Below are positions 1 to 6,749 of a DNA stretch of 10,854 bases, piece by piece. Both the position numbers and the translations under genes were made by a program. Below the pieces are notes generated by a model that saw nothing but the letters and a program-made list of their open reading frames with translations, searched no databases and was not told the DNA's origin. How positions within the stretch are numbered: position 1 is the first letter of the stretch; every line of letters starts with the position of its first letter. The stretch comes from Phenylobacterium sp. (lineage in GTDB: Bacteria; Pseudomonadota; Alphaproteobacteria; Caulobacterales; Caulobacteraceae), in assembly GCA_025350885.1 (NCBI GenBank), contig JANXXA010000133.1:1-10854 (forward strand), written 5' to 3'.

Positions 1-90
1 GGCCAGGCTATCGTCAAACAAACGGTCCGACTGGGCAGGGGCGTGCGCGGTGAGCGTCAAGGGCGGGACCTTTCGGGCTGGCGGGAATAG
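1..90 (+). CDS. 3' end of a gene, possibly a second MucR-like regulator (partial)
   Basis: Frame 1 is open from the window edge to a TAG at 88-90 and gives 29 residues. The stretch LGRGVR in it also occurs in the tail of the MucR-like protein encoded at 246-677, and a lysine precedes it as in that family's C-terminus. A possible terminator hairpin lies about 50 bases downstream, as expected after a gene end. Against this call, a second frame is also open here, G/C at third codon positions is only moderate (20 of 29 codons by hand count), and the tail after LGRGVR is longer than usual. The MucR assignment is inference from six identical residues; the rest of the gene is outside the window. Confidence 0.35.
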   Translation, partial: GQAIVKQTVRLGRGVRGERQGRDLSGWRE

Positions 91-95
91 GGCCG

Positions 96-169
96 ATCAA
101 GAGCGCTCTTTACCCCCAACCGGTCCCTGCTCCAACGGCCGTAAACGCTCCGGGGAACAATCTCTTGAT
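96..169. repeat. Nested inverted repeats upstream of the MucR-like gene
   Basis: AAGAGCGCTCTT at 99-110 is a perfect 12-base palindrome. ATCAAGAG at 96-103, overlapping it, is the exact reverse complement of CTCTTGAT at 162-169. The second copy lies in the loop of the hairpin at 143-179. The two pairings would compete in RNA, or the palindrome could be a DNA-binding site. Function unknown. Confidence 0.45.
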
Positions 170-183
170 GGGAGCGTTTTAAG
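143..183 (+). terminator. Possible intrinsic terminator or leader hairpin
   Basis: A perfect 9-base inverted repeat (AAACGCTCC at 143-151, GGAGCGTTT at 171-179) encloses a 19-base loop, and the right arm runs into TTTTAAG. This fits a weak rho-independent terminator for a gene ending at base 90. The T run is short and partly used in the stem, and the loop is long, so a leader structure for the regulator at 246 is an alternative. Confidence 0.4.
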
Positions 184-245
184 TTGAGCGTGGGGTATGG
201 AATTGATCCTCCTGACAGTTTTGCCACGTCACGAAGGGAAATTGC

Positions 246-677
246 ATGAGCGTCGGACCTGACGGCGAGGGCCTCACAGGCGCGGAGATATTGCGCCTGG
301 GCTCCGATATCGTCTCGGCCTACGTCAGCCGCAACGCGGTCGCCGCCGATGCCCTCCCCGAGATCATCCGCAGCGTGCACCAGGCTATGGCCGGCCTGAC
401 CGGCGTGAGCCCGCCCGCCATTGAACCGCGTCCCAAGCCGGCGGTCTCGATCGGACGCAGTATCCAGCACGAATTCATCATCTGTCTCGAGGATGGCGCG
501 AAACTGAAGATGCTGAAGCGCTACCTGCGGTCTCGATTCGGCCTGAGCCCCGATGACTATCGCCGGCGTTGGGGATTGCCGCCCGACTACCCGATGGTCG
601 CTCCGGCCTATGCCGCACGTCGCTCGGATTTCGCCAAGAAGATCGGCCTGGGTCGCGGTGTCCGACGGCAAAAATAG
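246..677 (+). CDS. MucR/Ros-family transcriptional regulator with degenerate zinc site
   Basis: A 143-residue protein of the MucR/Ros family, DNA-binding regulators that in alphaproteobacteria control surface polysaccharide, motility and cell-cycle genes. The conserved C-terminal half runs from about residue 77 to 137: ICLEDG, then LKMLKRYL, then GLSPDDYRRRWGLP, DYPMVAPAYAARR and AKKIGLGR. The N-terminal half (about 15-50) is probably the helical oligomerisation region. Aligned to the Ros finger, the four ligand positions are Cys80, Asp83, Tyr93 and Phe98, so only one classical Cys2His2 ligand remains. The ATG is supported by GAAGGGA at 233-239 with a 6-base spacer. The stop lies 21 bases from the stop of convergent hemA, with no terminator hairpin seen between. 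Family is firm; targets cannot be read from the sequence. Confidence 0.9.
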   Translation: MSVGPDGEGLTGAEILRLGSDIVSAYVSRNAVAADALPEIIRSVHQAMAGLTGVSPPAIEPRPKPAVSIGRSIQHEFIICLEDGAKLKMLKRYLRSRFGLSPDDYRRRWGLPPDYPMVAPAYAARRSDFAKKIGLGRGVRRQK

Positions 678-698
678 TCGTCAAGACTAACCCTGACT

Positions 699-1925
699 CT
701 AAGCTGCGATACCGCCCACGCGCTTGATGTTGCAGTGGACCCAGAGCTTTTCCAGGGCCTCCACCAGATCGTCCATCATCTCGTCGGTGTGCGCCGGAGA
801 GGGGGTGAACCGCAGGCGTTCGGTGCCGCGCGGCACCGTGGGATAGTTGATCGGCTGGACGTAGATCCCGTGATCTTCCAGCAGGATGTCGCTGATCAGC
901 TTGGTGTGGACGGGATCGCCCACCAGCACCGGCACGATATGGCTGACCGAATCCATCACCGGCAGACCGGCCTTGCGCAGCCGGGCCTTCAGGGTCGCCG
1001 CGCGTTCCTGATGGGTGACGCGGACCTCATCGTGGGCCTTGAGATAGCGGATTGAGGCCGCGGCTCCGGCGGCCAGGGCTGGCGGGATCGAGGTCGAGAA
1101 GATGAAGCCGTCGGCGAAGCTGCGAATCGCGTCGACGATCACCGCGTCGCAAGCGATGTAGCCGCCCATCACCCCGAACGCCTTAGCCAGGGTGCCTTCG
1201 ATGATGTCGATCTCAGCCATCACCCCGTCGCGTTCGGCGAGGCCCGCGCCGCGCGGGCCATACATGCCGACAGCGTGGACCTCGTCGAGGTAGGTCATCG
1301 CCGCATATTTCTTGGCCAGCGCCACGACAGCGCGCAGATCGGCCACGTCGCCGTCCATGGAATAGACGCTTTCCAGCGCGATCAGCTTCGGCGCGGCGGG
1401 ATCGGCGCCGGCCAGACGCTCCTCAAGGTGGGCCAGGTCGTTGTGACGGAAGATGTGGCGCTCGCCCCGGCCGGCCCGGATGCCGCTGATCATCGAATTG
1501 TGGTTCAGGGCATCGGAGAAGACGATCAGCCCGGGCAGGATCTTGTAGAGCGTCGACAGCGACGCCTCGTTGGAGACATAGCCCGAGGTGAACAGCAGGG
1601 CGGCTTCCTTCTGGTGAAGGTCGGCCAGCTCGCGCTCCAGCTCCACGTGATAGTGCGTCGTGCCGGAGATGTTGCGGGTGCCACCGGAGCCGGCGCCGGC
1701 CTCGTCGATGGCCGCCTTCATGGCGTCGGTGACCACCGGGTTCTGGCCCTGGCCGAGATAGTCGTTGGAACACCAGACCACGACTTCCGCCTGGGAGCCG
1801 TCGGCGCGCGTCCAGGTGGCGCGCGGAAAGTCACCGCGGTGGCGCTTCAGATCGGCAAAGACCCGATAGCGACCTTCTGCGCGGATCTTCTCGAGAGCGT
1901 TCGCGAACGCGGACCTGTAATCCAT
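699..1925 (-). CDS. hemA: 5-aminolevulinate synthase
   Basis: A PLP enzyme that condenses glycine and succinyl-CoA to 5-aminolevulinate, the first committed step of heme and corrinoid synthesis by the C4 route typical of alphaproteobacteria. The 408-residue length is usual for the bacterial enzyme. Visible key residues are Arg21, Thr83 and Asn85 (substrate pocket), His142, Asp214 and His217 in the YLDEVHAVG block, the PLP lysine Lys248 in [12 protein letters not shown], and Arg372 in ERLRFTPSP. The numbering closely follows the Rhodobacter capsulatus enzyme. The ATG at 1925 is preceded by GGGGAGCAGG, and the N-terminal MDYRSAF is family-like. It lies 159 bases downstream of mmsB on the same strand, so it may be read through from the valine operon or have its own promoter in that gap. 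Stop is TAG. Confidence 0.97.
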   Translation of the reverse strand: MDYRSAFANALEKIRAEGRYRVFADLKRHRGDFPRATWTRADGSQAEVVVWCSNDYLGQGQNPVVTDAMKAAIDEAGAGSGGTRNISGTTHYHVELERELADLHQKEAALLFTSGYVSNEASLSTLYKILPGLIVFSDALNHNSMISGIRAGRGERHIFRHNDLAHLEERLAGADPAAPKLIALESVYSMDGDVADLRAVVALAKKYAAMTYLDEVHAVGMYGPRGAGLAERDGVMAEIDIIEGTLAKAFGVMGGYIACDAVIVDAIRSFADGFIFSTSIPPALAAGAAASIRYLKAHDEVRVTHQERAATLKARLRKAGLPVMDSVSHIVPVLVGDPVHTKLISDILLEDHGIYVQPINYPTVPRGTERLRFTPSPAHTDEMMDDLVEALEKLWVHCNIKRVGGIAA

Positions 1926-2084
1926 CGACCTGCTCCCCGGATCCCGCGTTCGATAGGTCGGCGCGGACGACCGGTCCCTTGATATGCCCGGCGTTTTCGC
2001 ACCGCCGGCGGGCCTTGTCCATAAGGCGCGCGGTCGCGGATCGTGACCTTTCGTCCATGACCCGTGAGAATTTGTGATCGGCGA
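1926..2084 (-). other. hemA leader region
   Basis: This 159-base gap between mmsB and hemA is the longest on this strand within the cluster and probably holds the hemA promoter. Seen on direct reading: a GC-only inverted repeat (CCGGCG 1988-1993, CGCCGG 2003-2008, 9-base loop), a 10-base palindrome CCGCCGGCGG at 2002-2011, and TGATC-GGC-GATCA at 2075-2087 overlapping the mmsB stop. I found no convincing -35/-10 pair, no FNR-like TTGAT-N4-ATCAA box and no terminator with a T run. Confidence 0.35.
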
Positions 2085-2990
2085 TCAGGTTGTCTTGGCC
2101 GGGATCGGCGCATTTCCCCGGAACAGCTCGAGAATCGCCGAGAAATCCTTGCCCCCGCCGCCTAGCCGGTCGAACAGCGCATAGAGGCCCTCAGCCTGGG
2201 CGCCCAGCGGCGTCGCGGCGCCGGCCCTGGCGGCCGCTTCCTGGGCCAGCTTCAGGTCCTTCAGCATCATCGCCGTGGCGAACCCGCCTTCGTAGTTGCG
2301 GTTCGACGGCGCCGCCAGCACCGGGCCGGGCCAGGGGCAATAGCTGGTCAGGCTCCAGCTCTGGCCGGACGATTTCGACGCGATCTCAAAGAAACGCTCA
2401 GGGTCGAGACCTAGCTTTTCGGCCAAGGCAAAAGCCTCGCAAGTCGCGATCATCGTCGCGCCCAGCACCATGTTGTTGCAGATCTTCGCCGCCTGCCCCG
2501 CGCCGTGGTCGCCGGCCCGGATCGTCGTTCGCGCCATCGGCCCGATCAGCGCCTCGACCGCGGCGAAGTCGGCCTCGGCGCAGCCCACCATGAAGGCCAG
2601 CGTTCCGGCCTCGGCCCCCGTCGTCCCGCCCGACACCGGCGCATCGGCGAAGCGGAAGCCGGCCCGGGTGACATCGGCGGCGACTGCACGCGCGCTCTCC
2701 ACATCAATGGTCGAACAATCGATGAAAAGAGCGCCCGGCTTGGCGTTCGGCATGATCTCGCCGGCATAGACGGCGCGGACGTGATGGCCGGCCGGCAGCA
2801 TGGTAATCACCGCGTCGGCGTCCCGCACCGCCTCGACCGCCGACCCCGACGCCAGGCAACCCGCCGCCACCGCCTTTTCGAGGGCGGCGGCGGACAGGTC
2901 GAAGGCTCGGACCTCATGACCTGCCCTGGCCTGGTTGGCGGCCATGCCGCCGCCCATATTGCCAAGGCCTATGAAGGCGATGCGGGTCAT
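2085..2990 (-). CDS. mmsB: 3-hydroxyisobutyrate dehydrogenase
   Basis: Oxidises 3-hydroxyisobutyrate to methylmalonate semialdehyde with NAD+ in valine degradation; cytosolic. The 301 residues match the family length. The Rossmann motif GLGNMG is at 8-13, followed by Asp31 at the end of strand two, which favours NAD over NADP. The substrate signature DAPVSGG is at 117-122 and beyond, the catalytic Lys169 and Asn173 are in AAKICNNM, and the C-terminal GGFATAMMLKDLKLA block (235-249) is present. The SWSLTSYCPWPGP stretch (211-223) is characteristic of true 3-hydroxyisobutyrate dehydrogenases rather than tartronate semialdehyde reductases. It is the last gene of the valine cluster, 22 bases after the methyltransferase-like gene. 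Start is ATG, stop TGA. Confidence 0.94.
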   Translation of the reverse strand: MTRIAFIGLGNMGGGMAANQARAGHEVRAFDLSAAALEKAVAAGCLASGSAVEAVRDADAVITMLPAGHHVRAVYAGEIMPNAKPGALFIDCSTIDVESARAVAADVTRAGFRFADAPVSGGTTGAEAGTLAFMVGCAEADFAAVEALIGPMARTTIRAGDHGAGQAAKICNNMVLGATMIATCEAFALAEKLGLDPERFFEIASKSSGQSWSLTSYCPWPGPVLAAPSNRNYEGGFATAMMLKDLKLAQEAAARAGAATPLGAQAEGLYALFDRLGGGGKDFSAILELFRGNAPIPAKTT

Positions 2991-3012
2991 GAATGCCTCT
3001 TAGATCAAATAC

Positions 3013-3777
3013 TTATTTCGCTTTGCGGAACTTGTAGATGAATTGATCGGTGTGCCCGCGGATCGCGGGATCGAAGACCATCTTGGTGTGATCGTCAGCC
3101 GGATTGGCCAGCACCTTGCTCTCGCCTTCGTACTTGAAGCCCGCGGCGATGACCTGGTTCTTGACGATGGAGGGTTCGATCCGGTGCAGTTTGTCCTCGG
3201 GGTCAGGCGCCGCGCCCACGCCCGCCGCATGATCCAGAACGATGAACAGGCCGCCCGGCTTAAGGGCGGCATAGACCGACTTGTCGAAGGCCAGCATGTC
3301 GACGCCCTTGATATTGTTGACGTCGTGATAGTTCTGCGCCGTCCAGATCACGTCGGCCTTGGCCGGGATCACCAGGCCCGCCGCCAGTGGCAAGTGGATC
3401 GATTTCACATTCGCATAGGCCGGATCGGCGGCGATGGTGTCCTGCGCCGGGGCCGGCGGGGGCTTGGCCGGATCGGTCGTCGGCCGGGGCGGGCCACCGA
3501 CGGCGTAGACTGTCCCCTTGGGCCCCACGGCCTTGGAGAAGATGCGGGTGAAATAGCCGCCGCCGGGGATCAGGTCGACCACGGTCTGGCCCGGCTTGAT
3601 CCCGGCGAACTCGAGCATCTCGGCGGGTTTGCGGTCCGCGTCGCGCTTCGAATCAGCCTCCGGGCGGCCCTTGTCGGCCACGGCGGCCATCTGGTTGGCG
3701 TCGGGCTTGGCGTAGGCGCCGCCAGCCGCGAGCGTCGCGGCGGCCAGCACGGCCCCCAGCATCAGCTTGGATGTCAT
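3013..3777 (-). CDS. Exported SAM-methyltransferase-like protein (COG4798-like)
   Basis: A 254-residue protein with a class I methyltransferase fold signature. Residues 1-23 look like a Sec signal peptide (short positive start, hydrophobic 5-19, AYA cleavage before Lys24). Motif I is VVDLIPGGGYFTRIF (66-80), with IPGGG in place of the usual GCGTG. DVIWTAQNYHDVNN (142-155) would be motif IV, and GGLFIVLDHA (175-184) motif V/VI. A proline-rich insert lies at about 97-110. The start at 3777 is chosen because GGGAGG (3785-3790) sits 7 bases upstream and it begins the signal peptide; the frame stays open further upstream to 3915 without such support. It lies between the hydrolase (41-base gap) and mmsB (22-base gap). 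The substrate is unknown, and its role in a valine cluster is unclear. Confidence 0.8.
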   Translation of the reverse strand: MTSKLMLGAVLAAATLAAGGAYAKPDANQMAAVADKGRPEADSKRDADRKPAEMLEFAGIKPGQTVVDLIPGGGYFTRIFSKAVGPKGTVYAVGGPPRPTTDPAKPPPAPAQDTIAADPAYANVKSIHLPLAAGLVIPAKADVIWTAQNYHDVNNIKGVDMLAFDKSVYAALKPGGLFIVLDHAAGVGAAPDPEDKLHRIEPSIVKNQVIAAGFKYEGESKVLANPADDHTKMVFDPAIRGHTDQFIYKFRKAK

Positions 3778-3784
3778 TCGTCGT

Positions 3785-3790
3785 CCTCCC
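3785..3790 (-). promoter_or_regulatory. Ribosome binding site fixing the methyltransferase-like start
   Basis: The minus strand reads GGGAGG seven bases before the ATG at 3777. It decides in favour of the 254-residue product with signal peptide over the longer open frame reaching 3915. Confidence 0.7.
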
Positions 3791-3818
3791 ATGGCGGCCG
3801 TTCCGGTCCGCCTAGCGG

Positions 3819-4871
3819 TTAAGGTAGGGGTGTCCAGGTCTGAGCGGAAGCCAGCGGCGCAAAAATGCCGTCGAGCATGGCCTCGGTGACACCCGCCAGC
3901 GTCGGCGGGTCCCATCTGGGCGCATTGTCCTTGTCGATGATCACCGCGCGCACGCCTTCTTGGAAGTCATGTCGCTGCACGACGCGGGCGCCGATCCGGT
4001 ACTCCATGGCCATGTTCTCGGCGAACACCCGCATGGCGCCCCCGAGGCGCAGCTGGCGGAACGCGACCTTCAGGGTCTGAGGGGACTTGGTCTTGAGAAT
4101 CGCCAGCTGCTCGCGGGCCCAGTCGCTGTCCGTCGCCGCCAATGCCGCCACGATGGCCTCGACGCTGTCGCCGGCGAACAGCCGGGCAATTTCGTCCTGA
4201 TGTTGAGCGATGGCCGGGCGGCCGGCGTCGCCTTCGAACTCGGCCAGCAACCCCTCGACGTCCGCCGGCCGCGCGACGATGGCGGCCTTCAGGTCGGCCA
4301 CGCGGGCGCTCTCCACATAGTCGGTGGCGATGCCGGTGAGCTCGCAATCGGCGGCCTTGATCCGCGCGCCGGTCAGCGCCAGCCACAGGCCGATATGGCC
4401 CGGCATCCGCGACAGGTACCAGCCGCCACCGACGTCGGGGAACAGGCCGATCCCGGTCTCCGGCATGGCGAAGGTTGTCCGCTCGGTGGCGACGCGGAAC
4501 CGACAGGGCCGCGAGAGGCCCACGCCCCCGCCCATGGTGATCCCGTCCATGACCGCTACGGTGGGCTTGGCATAGTCGTGCAGCAGACAATTCAGCCGGT
4601 ACTCGTCGAAGAAGAACTGACGCGCCTCCGCACCGTCGCCCGCCCCGCTGCGCGCCAGCATGCGGATGTCGCCGCCGGCGCAGAACCCGCGCTCGCCGGC
4701 ATGGTCGATCAGCACCAGAGCGATCGCCGGATCATGCCGCCAGGCCAGCAGCGCCCGGGTGATCAGGCTGATCATACCGGTGGTCAGCGCGTGCAGCGCG
4801 CCGGGCCGATTGAGCGTGATCCGCCCCACGGGGCCTTCGACGCGGGTGAGGACTTCGGGGTCGGAGGTCAC
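3819..4871 (-). CDS. 3-hydroxyisobutyryl-CoA hydrolase
   Basis: A crotonase-superfamily thioesterase that hydrolyses 3-hydroxyisobutyryl-CoA to the free acid in valine breakdown, between methacrylyl-CoA hydration and MmsB. At 350 residues it has the hydrolase length rather than the roughly 260 of simple enoyl-CoA hydratases. Diagnostic blocks: GFCAGGDIR (62-70), DEYRLN (89-94), DGITMGGGVGLS (109-120), MPETGIGLFPDVGGG (136-150) and the C-terminal HDFQEGVRAVIIDKDNAPRW (301-320). Glu138 and Asp146 match catalytic Glu169 and Asp177 of the human enzyme. The start is GTG and overlaps the toxin stop (GTGA), suggesting translational coupling; an SD-like GAGGCGAG lies about 8 bases upstream. Functionally linked to the dehydrogenase upstream of the toxin-antitoxin pair and to mmsB downstream. 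Confidence 0.92.
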   Translation of the reverse strand: MTSDPEVLTRVEGPVGRITLNRPGALHALTTGMISLITRALLAWRHDPAIALVLIDHAGERGFCAGGDIRMLARSGAGDGAEARQFFFDEYRLNCLLHDYAKPTVAVMDGITMGGGVGLSRPCRFRVATERTTFAMPETGIGLFPDVGGGWYLSRMPGHIGLWLALTGARIKAADCELTGIATDYVESARVADLKAAIVARPADVEGLLAEFEGDAGRPAIAQHQDEIARLFAGDSVEAIVAALAATDSDWAREQLAILKTKSPQTLKVAFRQLRLGGAMRVFAENMAMEYRIGARVVQRHDFQEGVRAVIIDKDNAPRWDPPTLAGVTEAMLDGIFAPLASAQTWTPLP

Positions 4872-5299
4872 GGAATACGCTCGCCTCTGAGATCGACCAA
4901 CGGCACGCTGCGCTGAGCAGCATCGAGGAGCCGTTCGTCTCGCGAAGCCAGCGCGGCGCGGCGGTCTATCGCCAGCGCCAGATAGGCGGCGTCGAACAAC
5001 CGGATGCGCTCCCCCAGCGCGAGTTGACAGAGGCTCTCGACTTGGTCCGAGGACGGCGGCGCACCCAAACTGATCTCCAACTCTGCAAGATCGCGGAAGG
5101 CCTGTTCGTAGGTGTCAGGCGACAAGAGACCACGCTGTCGATGTTTCACCAGCACGTTGCTCACCTCCCACGCGAAGATGTACGGCGCAATGAAGGCCTC
5201 CGTATCGTGGCGCGTTAAGAGCTCCATCGCCGCGCCGGTCGCCTGCGACGGCAGAAGAAACGCCAGCGCCGCCGAGGCGTCGATGACGATTTCGCTCAA
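4868..5299 (-). CDS. vapC: PIN-domain toxin, VapC type
   Basis: A 143-residue PIN-domain ribonuclease, the toxin of a type II toxin-antitoxin pair; VapC proteins cut tRNA, rRNA or mRNA using Mg2+. The acidic cluster is intact: Asp7 in IVIDASAAL, Glu45 in FAWEVSNVL, Asp103 in FDAAYLALA and Asp121 in SRDERLL, so it should be active. The start is TTG, fixed by the overlap TTGA with the antitoxin stop and by the usual short N-terminus before the first Asp; there is no ATG alternative. Its stop overlaps the GTG of the valine-pathway hydrolase. Hand-counted GC over 5041-5220 is 59% against 70-72% in sampled rows of flanking genes, consistent with acquisition by transfer. The target RNA cannot be predicted. 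Confidence 0.9.
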   Translation of the reverse strand: MSEIVIDASAALAFLLPSQATGAAMELLTRHDTEAFIAPYIFAWEVSNVLVKHRQRGLLSPDTYEQAFRDLAELEISLGAPPSSDQVESLCQLALGERIRLFDAAYLALAIDRRAALASRDERLLDAAQRSVPLVDLRGERIP

Positions 5300-5565
5300 G
5301 GCTCACGCATCGCCAGCACATCAGACGTGCTGACCTCCATGATTTCGGGGTTTTCGCGACGGATTCGATCCTGATGCGCCTTGAAGCGGGTGACGAGTTC
5401 CGTTCCGGACAGCCGGCGTTGCTGGCCGCCGGCGCCCACAGCGCGCGTCAGTCTGGCGACGGGATGTCCATGCCGCGTTATGACGATCTCCTCGCCATCG
5501 GTCTCGACCGCGTCCAACAAGGCCGACAGGTTCGTCTTGGCTTCCAGGACCCCGACTTCACGCAC
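5296..5565 (-). CDS. vapB: Phd/YefM-type antitoxin of the VapC pair
   Basis: An 89-residue antitoxin. The N-terminal part (1-42) has the Phd/YefM pattern: VGVLEAKTNLSALLDAV, then EEIVITRHGHPVARL, a DNA-binding dimerisation fold that usually represses its own promoter. The C-terminal half (50-89) is charged, probably disordered when free, and should wrap the toxin. The start is GTG with a very good AGGAGG at 5571-5576, 5 bases upstream. The stop overlaps the toxin's TTG start by four bases. A perfect 27-base palindrome directly upstream is the likely operator. The gene starts 44 bases after the end of the acyl-CoA dehydrogenase gene. The pair is called VapB/VapC by the toxin; the antitoxin fold is Phd-like rather than AbrB-like. 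Confidence 0.9.
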   Translation of the reverse strand: MREVGVLEAKTNLSALLDAVETDGEEIVITRHGHPVARLTRAVGAGGQQRRLSGTELVTRFKAHQDRIRRENPEIMEVSTSDVLAMREP

Positions 5566-5570
5566 GGCGA

Positions 5571-5576
5571 CCTCCT
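5571..5576 (-). promoter_or_regulatory. Strong ribosome binding site of the antitoxin, touching the palindrome
   Basis: The minus strand reads AGGAGG five bases before the GTG start at 5565. Its first two bases (AG) are also the end of the palindrome's arm, so an operator-bound repressor or an RNA hairpin would sit against the ribosome site. Confidence 0.75.
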
Positions 5577-5601
5577 AATCTGACCAGTGTGGTCAGATTA
5601 G
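5575..5601 (-). promoter_or_regulatory. 27-base perfect palindrome, candidate antitoxin operator
   Basis: CTAATCTGACCA (5575-5586), the spacer GTG, and TGGTCAGATTAG (5590-5601) form a perfect 12-base inverted repeat. It lies between the dehydrogenase stop (5610) and the antitoxin start (5565), where autoregulatory sites of Phd/VapB antitoxins are usually found. It lacks a T run and is AT-rich, so it is a poor terminator. In a read-through transcript it would fold as a hairpin abutting the SD. No clear -35/-10 pair was found. The operator role is inferred. Confidence 0.75.
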
Positions 5602-5609
5602 CACGAACC

Positions 5610-6749
5610 CTATTGCCGAAACAGCTCCCTGGCCGTGATCACCCGCATGATCTCGTTGGTGCCTTCGAGGATCTGGTGGACTCGCAGGTCGCGGACGATG
5701 CGCTCCATGGGGTAGTCGCGCAGATAGCCATAGCCGCCGTGCAGCTGCAGCGCCTGGTTGGCCACCTCGAACCCGGCGTCGGTGGCGAACCGCTTGGCCA
5801 TGGCGCAATACTGCGTGGCCTTGGGGTCGCGATTGTCGAGGGCATGGGCCGCGCGGCGCACCATCAGGCGGGCGGCGTCAAGCTCGGTGGCCATGTCGGC
5901 GAGGCGCCACTGCAGGCCCTGGAAATCCTTCAGCGCCTGGCCGAACTGTCTGCGGGACTCCAGGTGCGCCTTGGCGGTGTCGAGCGCCAGGCCCGCGCCG
6001 CCCAGCGAGCAGGAGGCGATATTGATCCGCCCGCCGTCCAGACCCGCCATGGCGAAGCGAAAGCCGTCGCCCTCGGCGCCGATGCGGTTCTCCACGGGCA
6101 CGCGGCAGTCGTCGAAATTGACCTGCGCCGTGGGCTGGGAGTTCCAGCCCATCTTCCGCTCCTGGGCCCCGAACGACAGGCCGGGCGTTCCCATCTCCAC
6201 GACCAGCGCCGAGACGCCCTTGGGTCCCGCCTGGCCGGTGCGCACCATCACCACATAGATGTCGGAGGTCCCCGCGCCCGAAATGAACGCCTTTGAGCCG
6301 TTCAGCACATAGTGGTCGCCGTCCAGGCGCGCGGTGGTGGTCAGGCCCGCGGCATCCGAACCTGAGCCGGGCTCAGTGAGGCAGTAGGAGGCGATCAGCT
6401 CCATCGTGCAGAGCTTCGGCAGAAACCGCCGGCGCAGCGCCTCGCCACCGAACCGGTCGATCATCCAGGACGCCATGTTGTGGATCGACAGGAACGCCGC
6501 GGTCGAGACGTCGCCATAGCTCAACTGCTCGAAGACGATCGCGGCGTCGAGCCGGCCGAGGGCCGAGCCGCCGACGTCCTCGGCCACATAGAGGCCGGCG
6601 AACCCAAGTCCGGCCGCCTTGCGCAGCACATCCACCGGGAAGTGCTTCTCCTCGTCCCAGCGGGCGGAATGCGGCGCGAGTTCGGCGGCGGCGAAGGCGC
6701 GCGCGGCGTCCTCGATGGCCCGCTGGTCTTCGGTGAGGCTGAAATCCAT
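5610..6749 (-). CDS. Isobutyryl-CoA dehydrogenase (acyl-CoA dehydrogenase family)
   Basis: An FAD enzyme that oxidises isobutyryl-CoA to methacrylyl-CoA in valine degradation, passing electrons to ETF. The 379 residues fit the family. The N-terminal helical domain begins [28 protein letters not shown] (88-101) resembles ACAD8-type isobutyryl-CoA dehydrogenases; FAD/substrate motif [12 protein letters not shown] is at 122-133; [10 protein letters not shown] is at 264-273; and [20 protein letters not shown] (335-354) precedes [11 protein letters not shown] with the expected catalytic base Glu362. The ATG at 6749 is chosen by this N-terminus: the frame is open to 6851, but that would run into divergent hemB. 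The SD is weak (GGCCGGAC). It is the first gene of the minus-strand valine cluster. A related short branched-chain dehydrogenase is less likely given the neighbours. Confidence 0.91.
   Translation of the reverse strand: MDFSLTEDQRAIEDAARAFAAAELAPHSARWDEEKHFPVDVLRKAAGLGFAGLYVAEDVGGSALGRLDAAIVFEQLSYGDVSTAAFLSIHNMASWMIDRFGGEALRRRFLPKLCTMELIASYCLTEPGSGSDAAGLTTTARLDGDHYVLNGSKAFISGAGTSDIYVVMVRTGQAGPKGVSALVVEMGTPGLSFGAQERKMGWNSQPTAQVNFDDCRVPVENRIGAEGDGFRFAMAGLDGGRINIASCSLGGAGLALDTAKAHLESRRQFGQALKDFQGLQWRLADMATELDAARLMVRRAAHALDNRDPKATQYCAMAKRFATDAGFEVANQALQLHGGYGYLRDYPMERIVRDLRVHQILEGTNEIMRVITARELFRQ

Noticed and set aside
1275..1982. Plus-strand open frame of 235 codons opposite hemA
   Set aside because: hemA is certain here by its active-site residues. 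The antisense translation shows only low-complexity Gly/Val/Arg/Asp-rich sequence.
2075..2087. TGATC-GGC-GATCA as a terminator of mmsB
   Set aside because: The stem is only five pairs, overlaps the stop codon and has no T run after it.
3778..3915. Upstream extension of the methyltransferase-like gene
   Set aside because: It would overlap the end of the hydrolase gene, lacks a good SD and would bury the signal peptide.
5575..5601. The 27-base palindrome as an intrinsic terminator of the dehydrogenase gene
   Set aside because: The stem is AT-rich and followed by the AGGAGG and GTG of the next gene, not by a T run.
5589..6296. Plus-strand open frame of 235 codons opposite the acyl-CoA dehydrogenase gene
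   Set aside because: Antisense shadow of a well-supported gene; it has no SD and no family motif.
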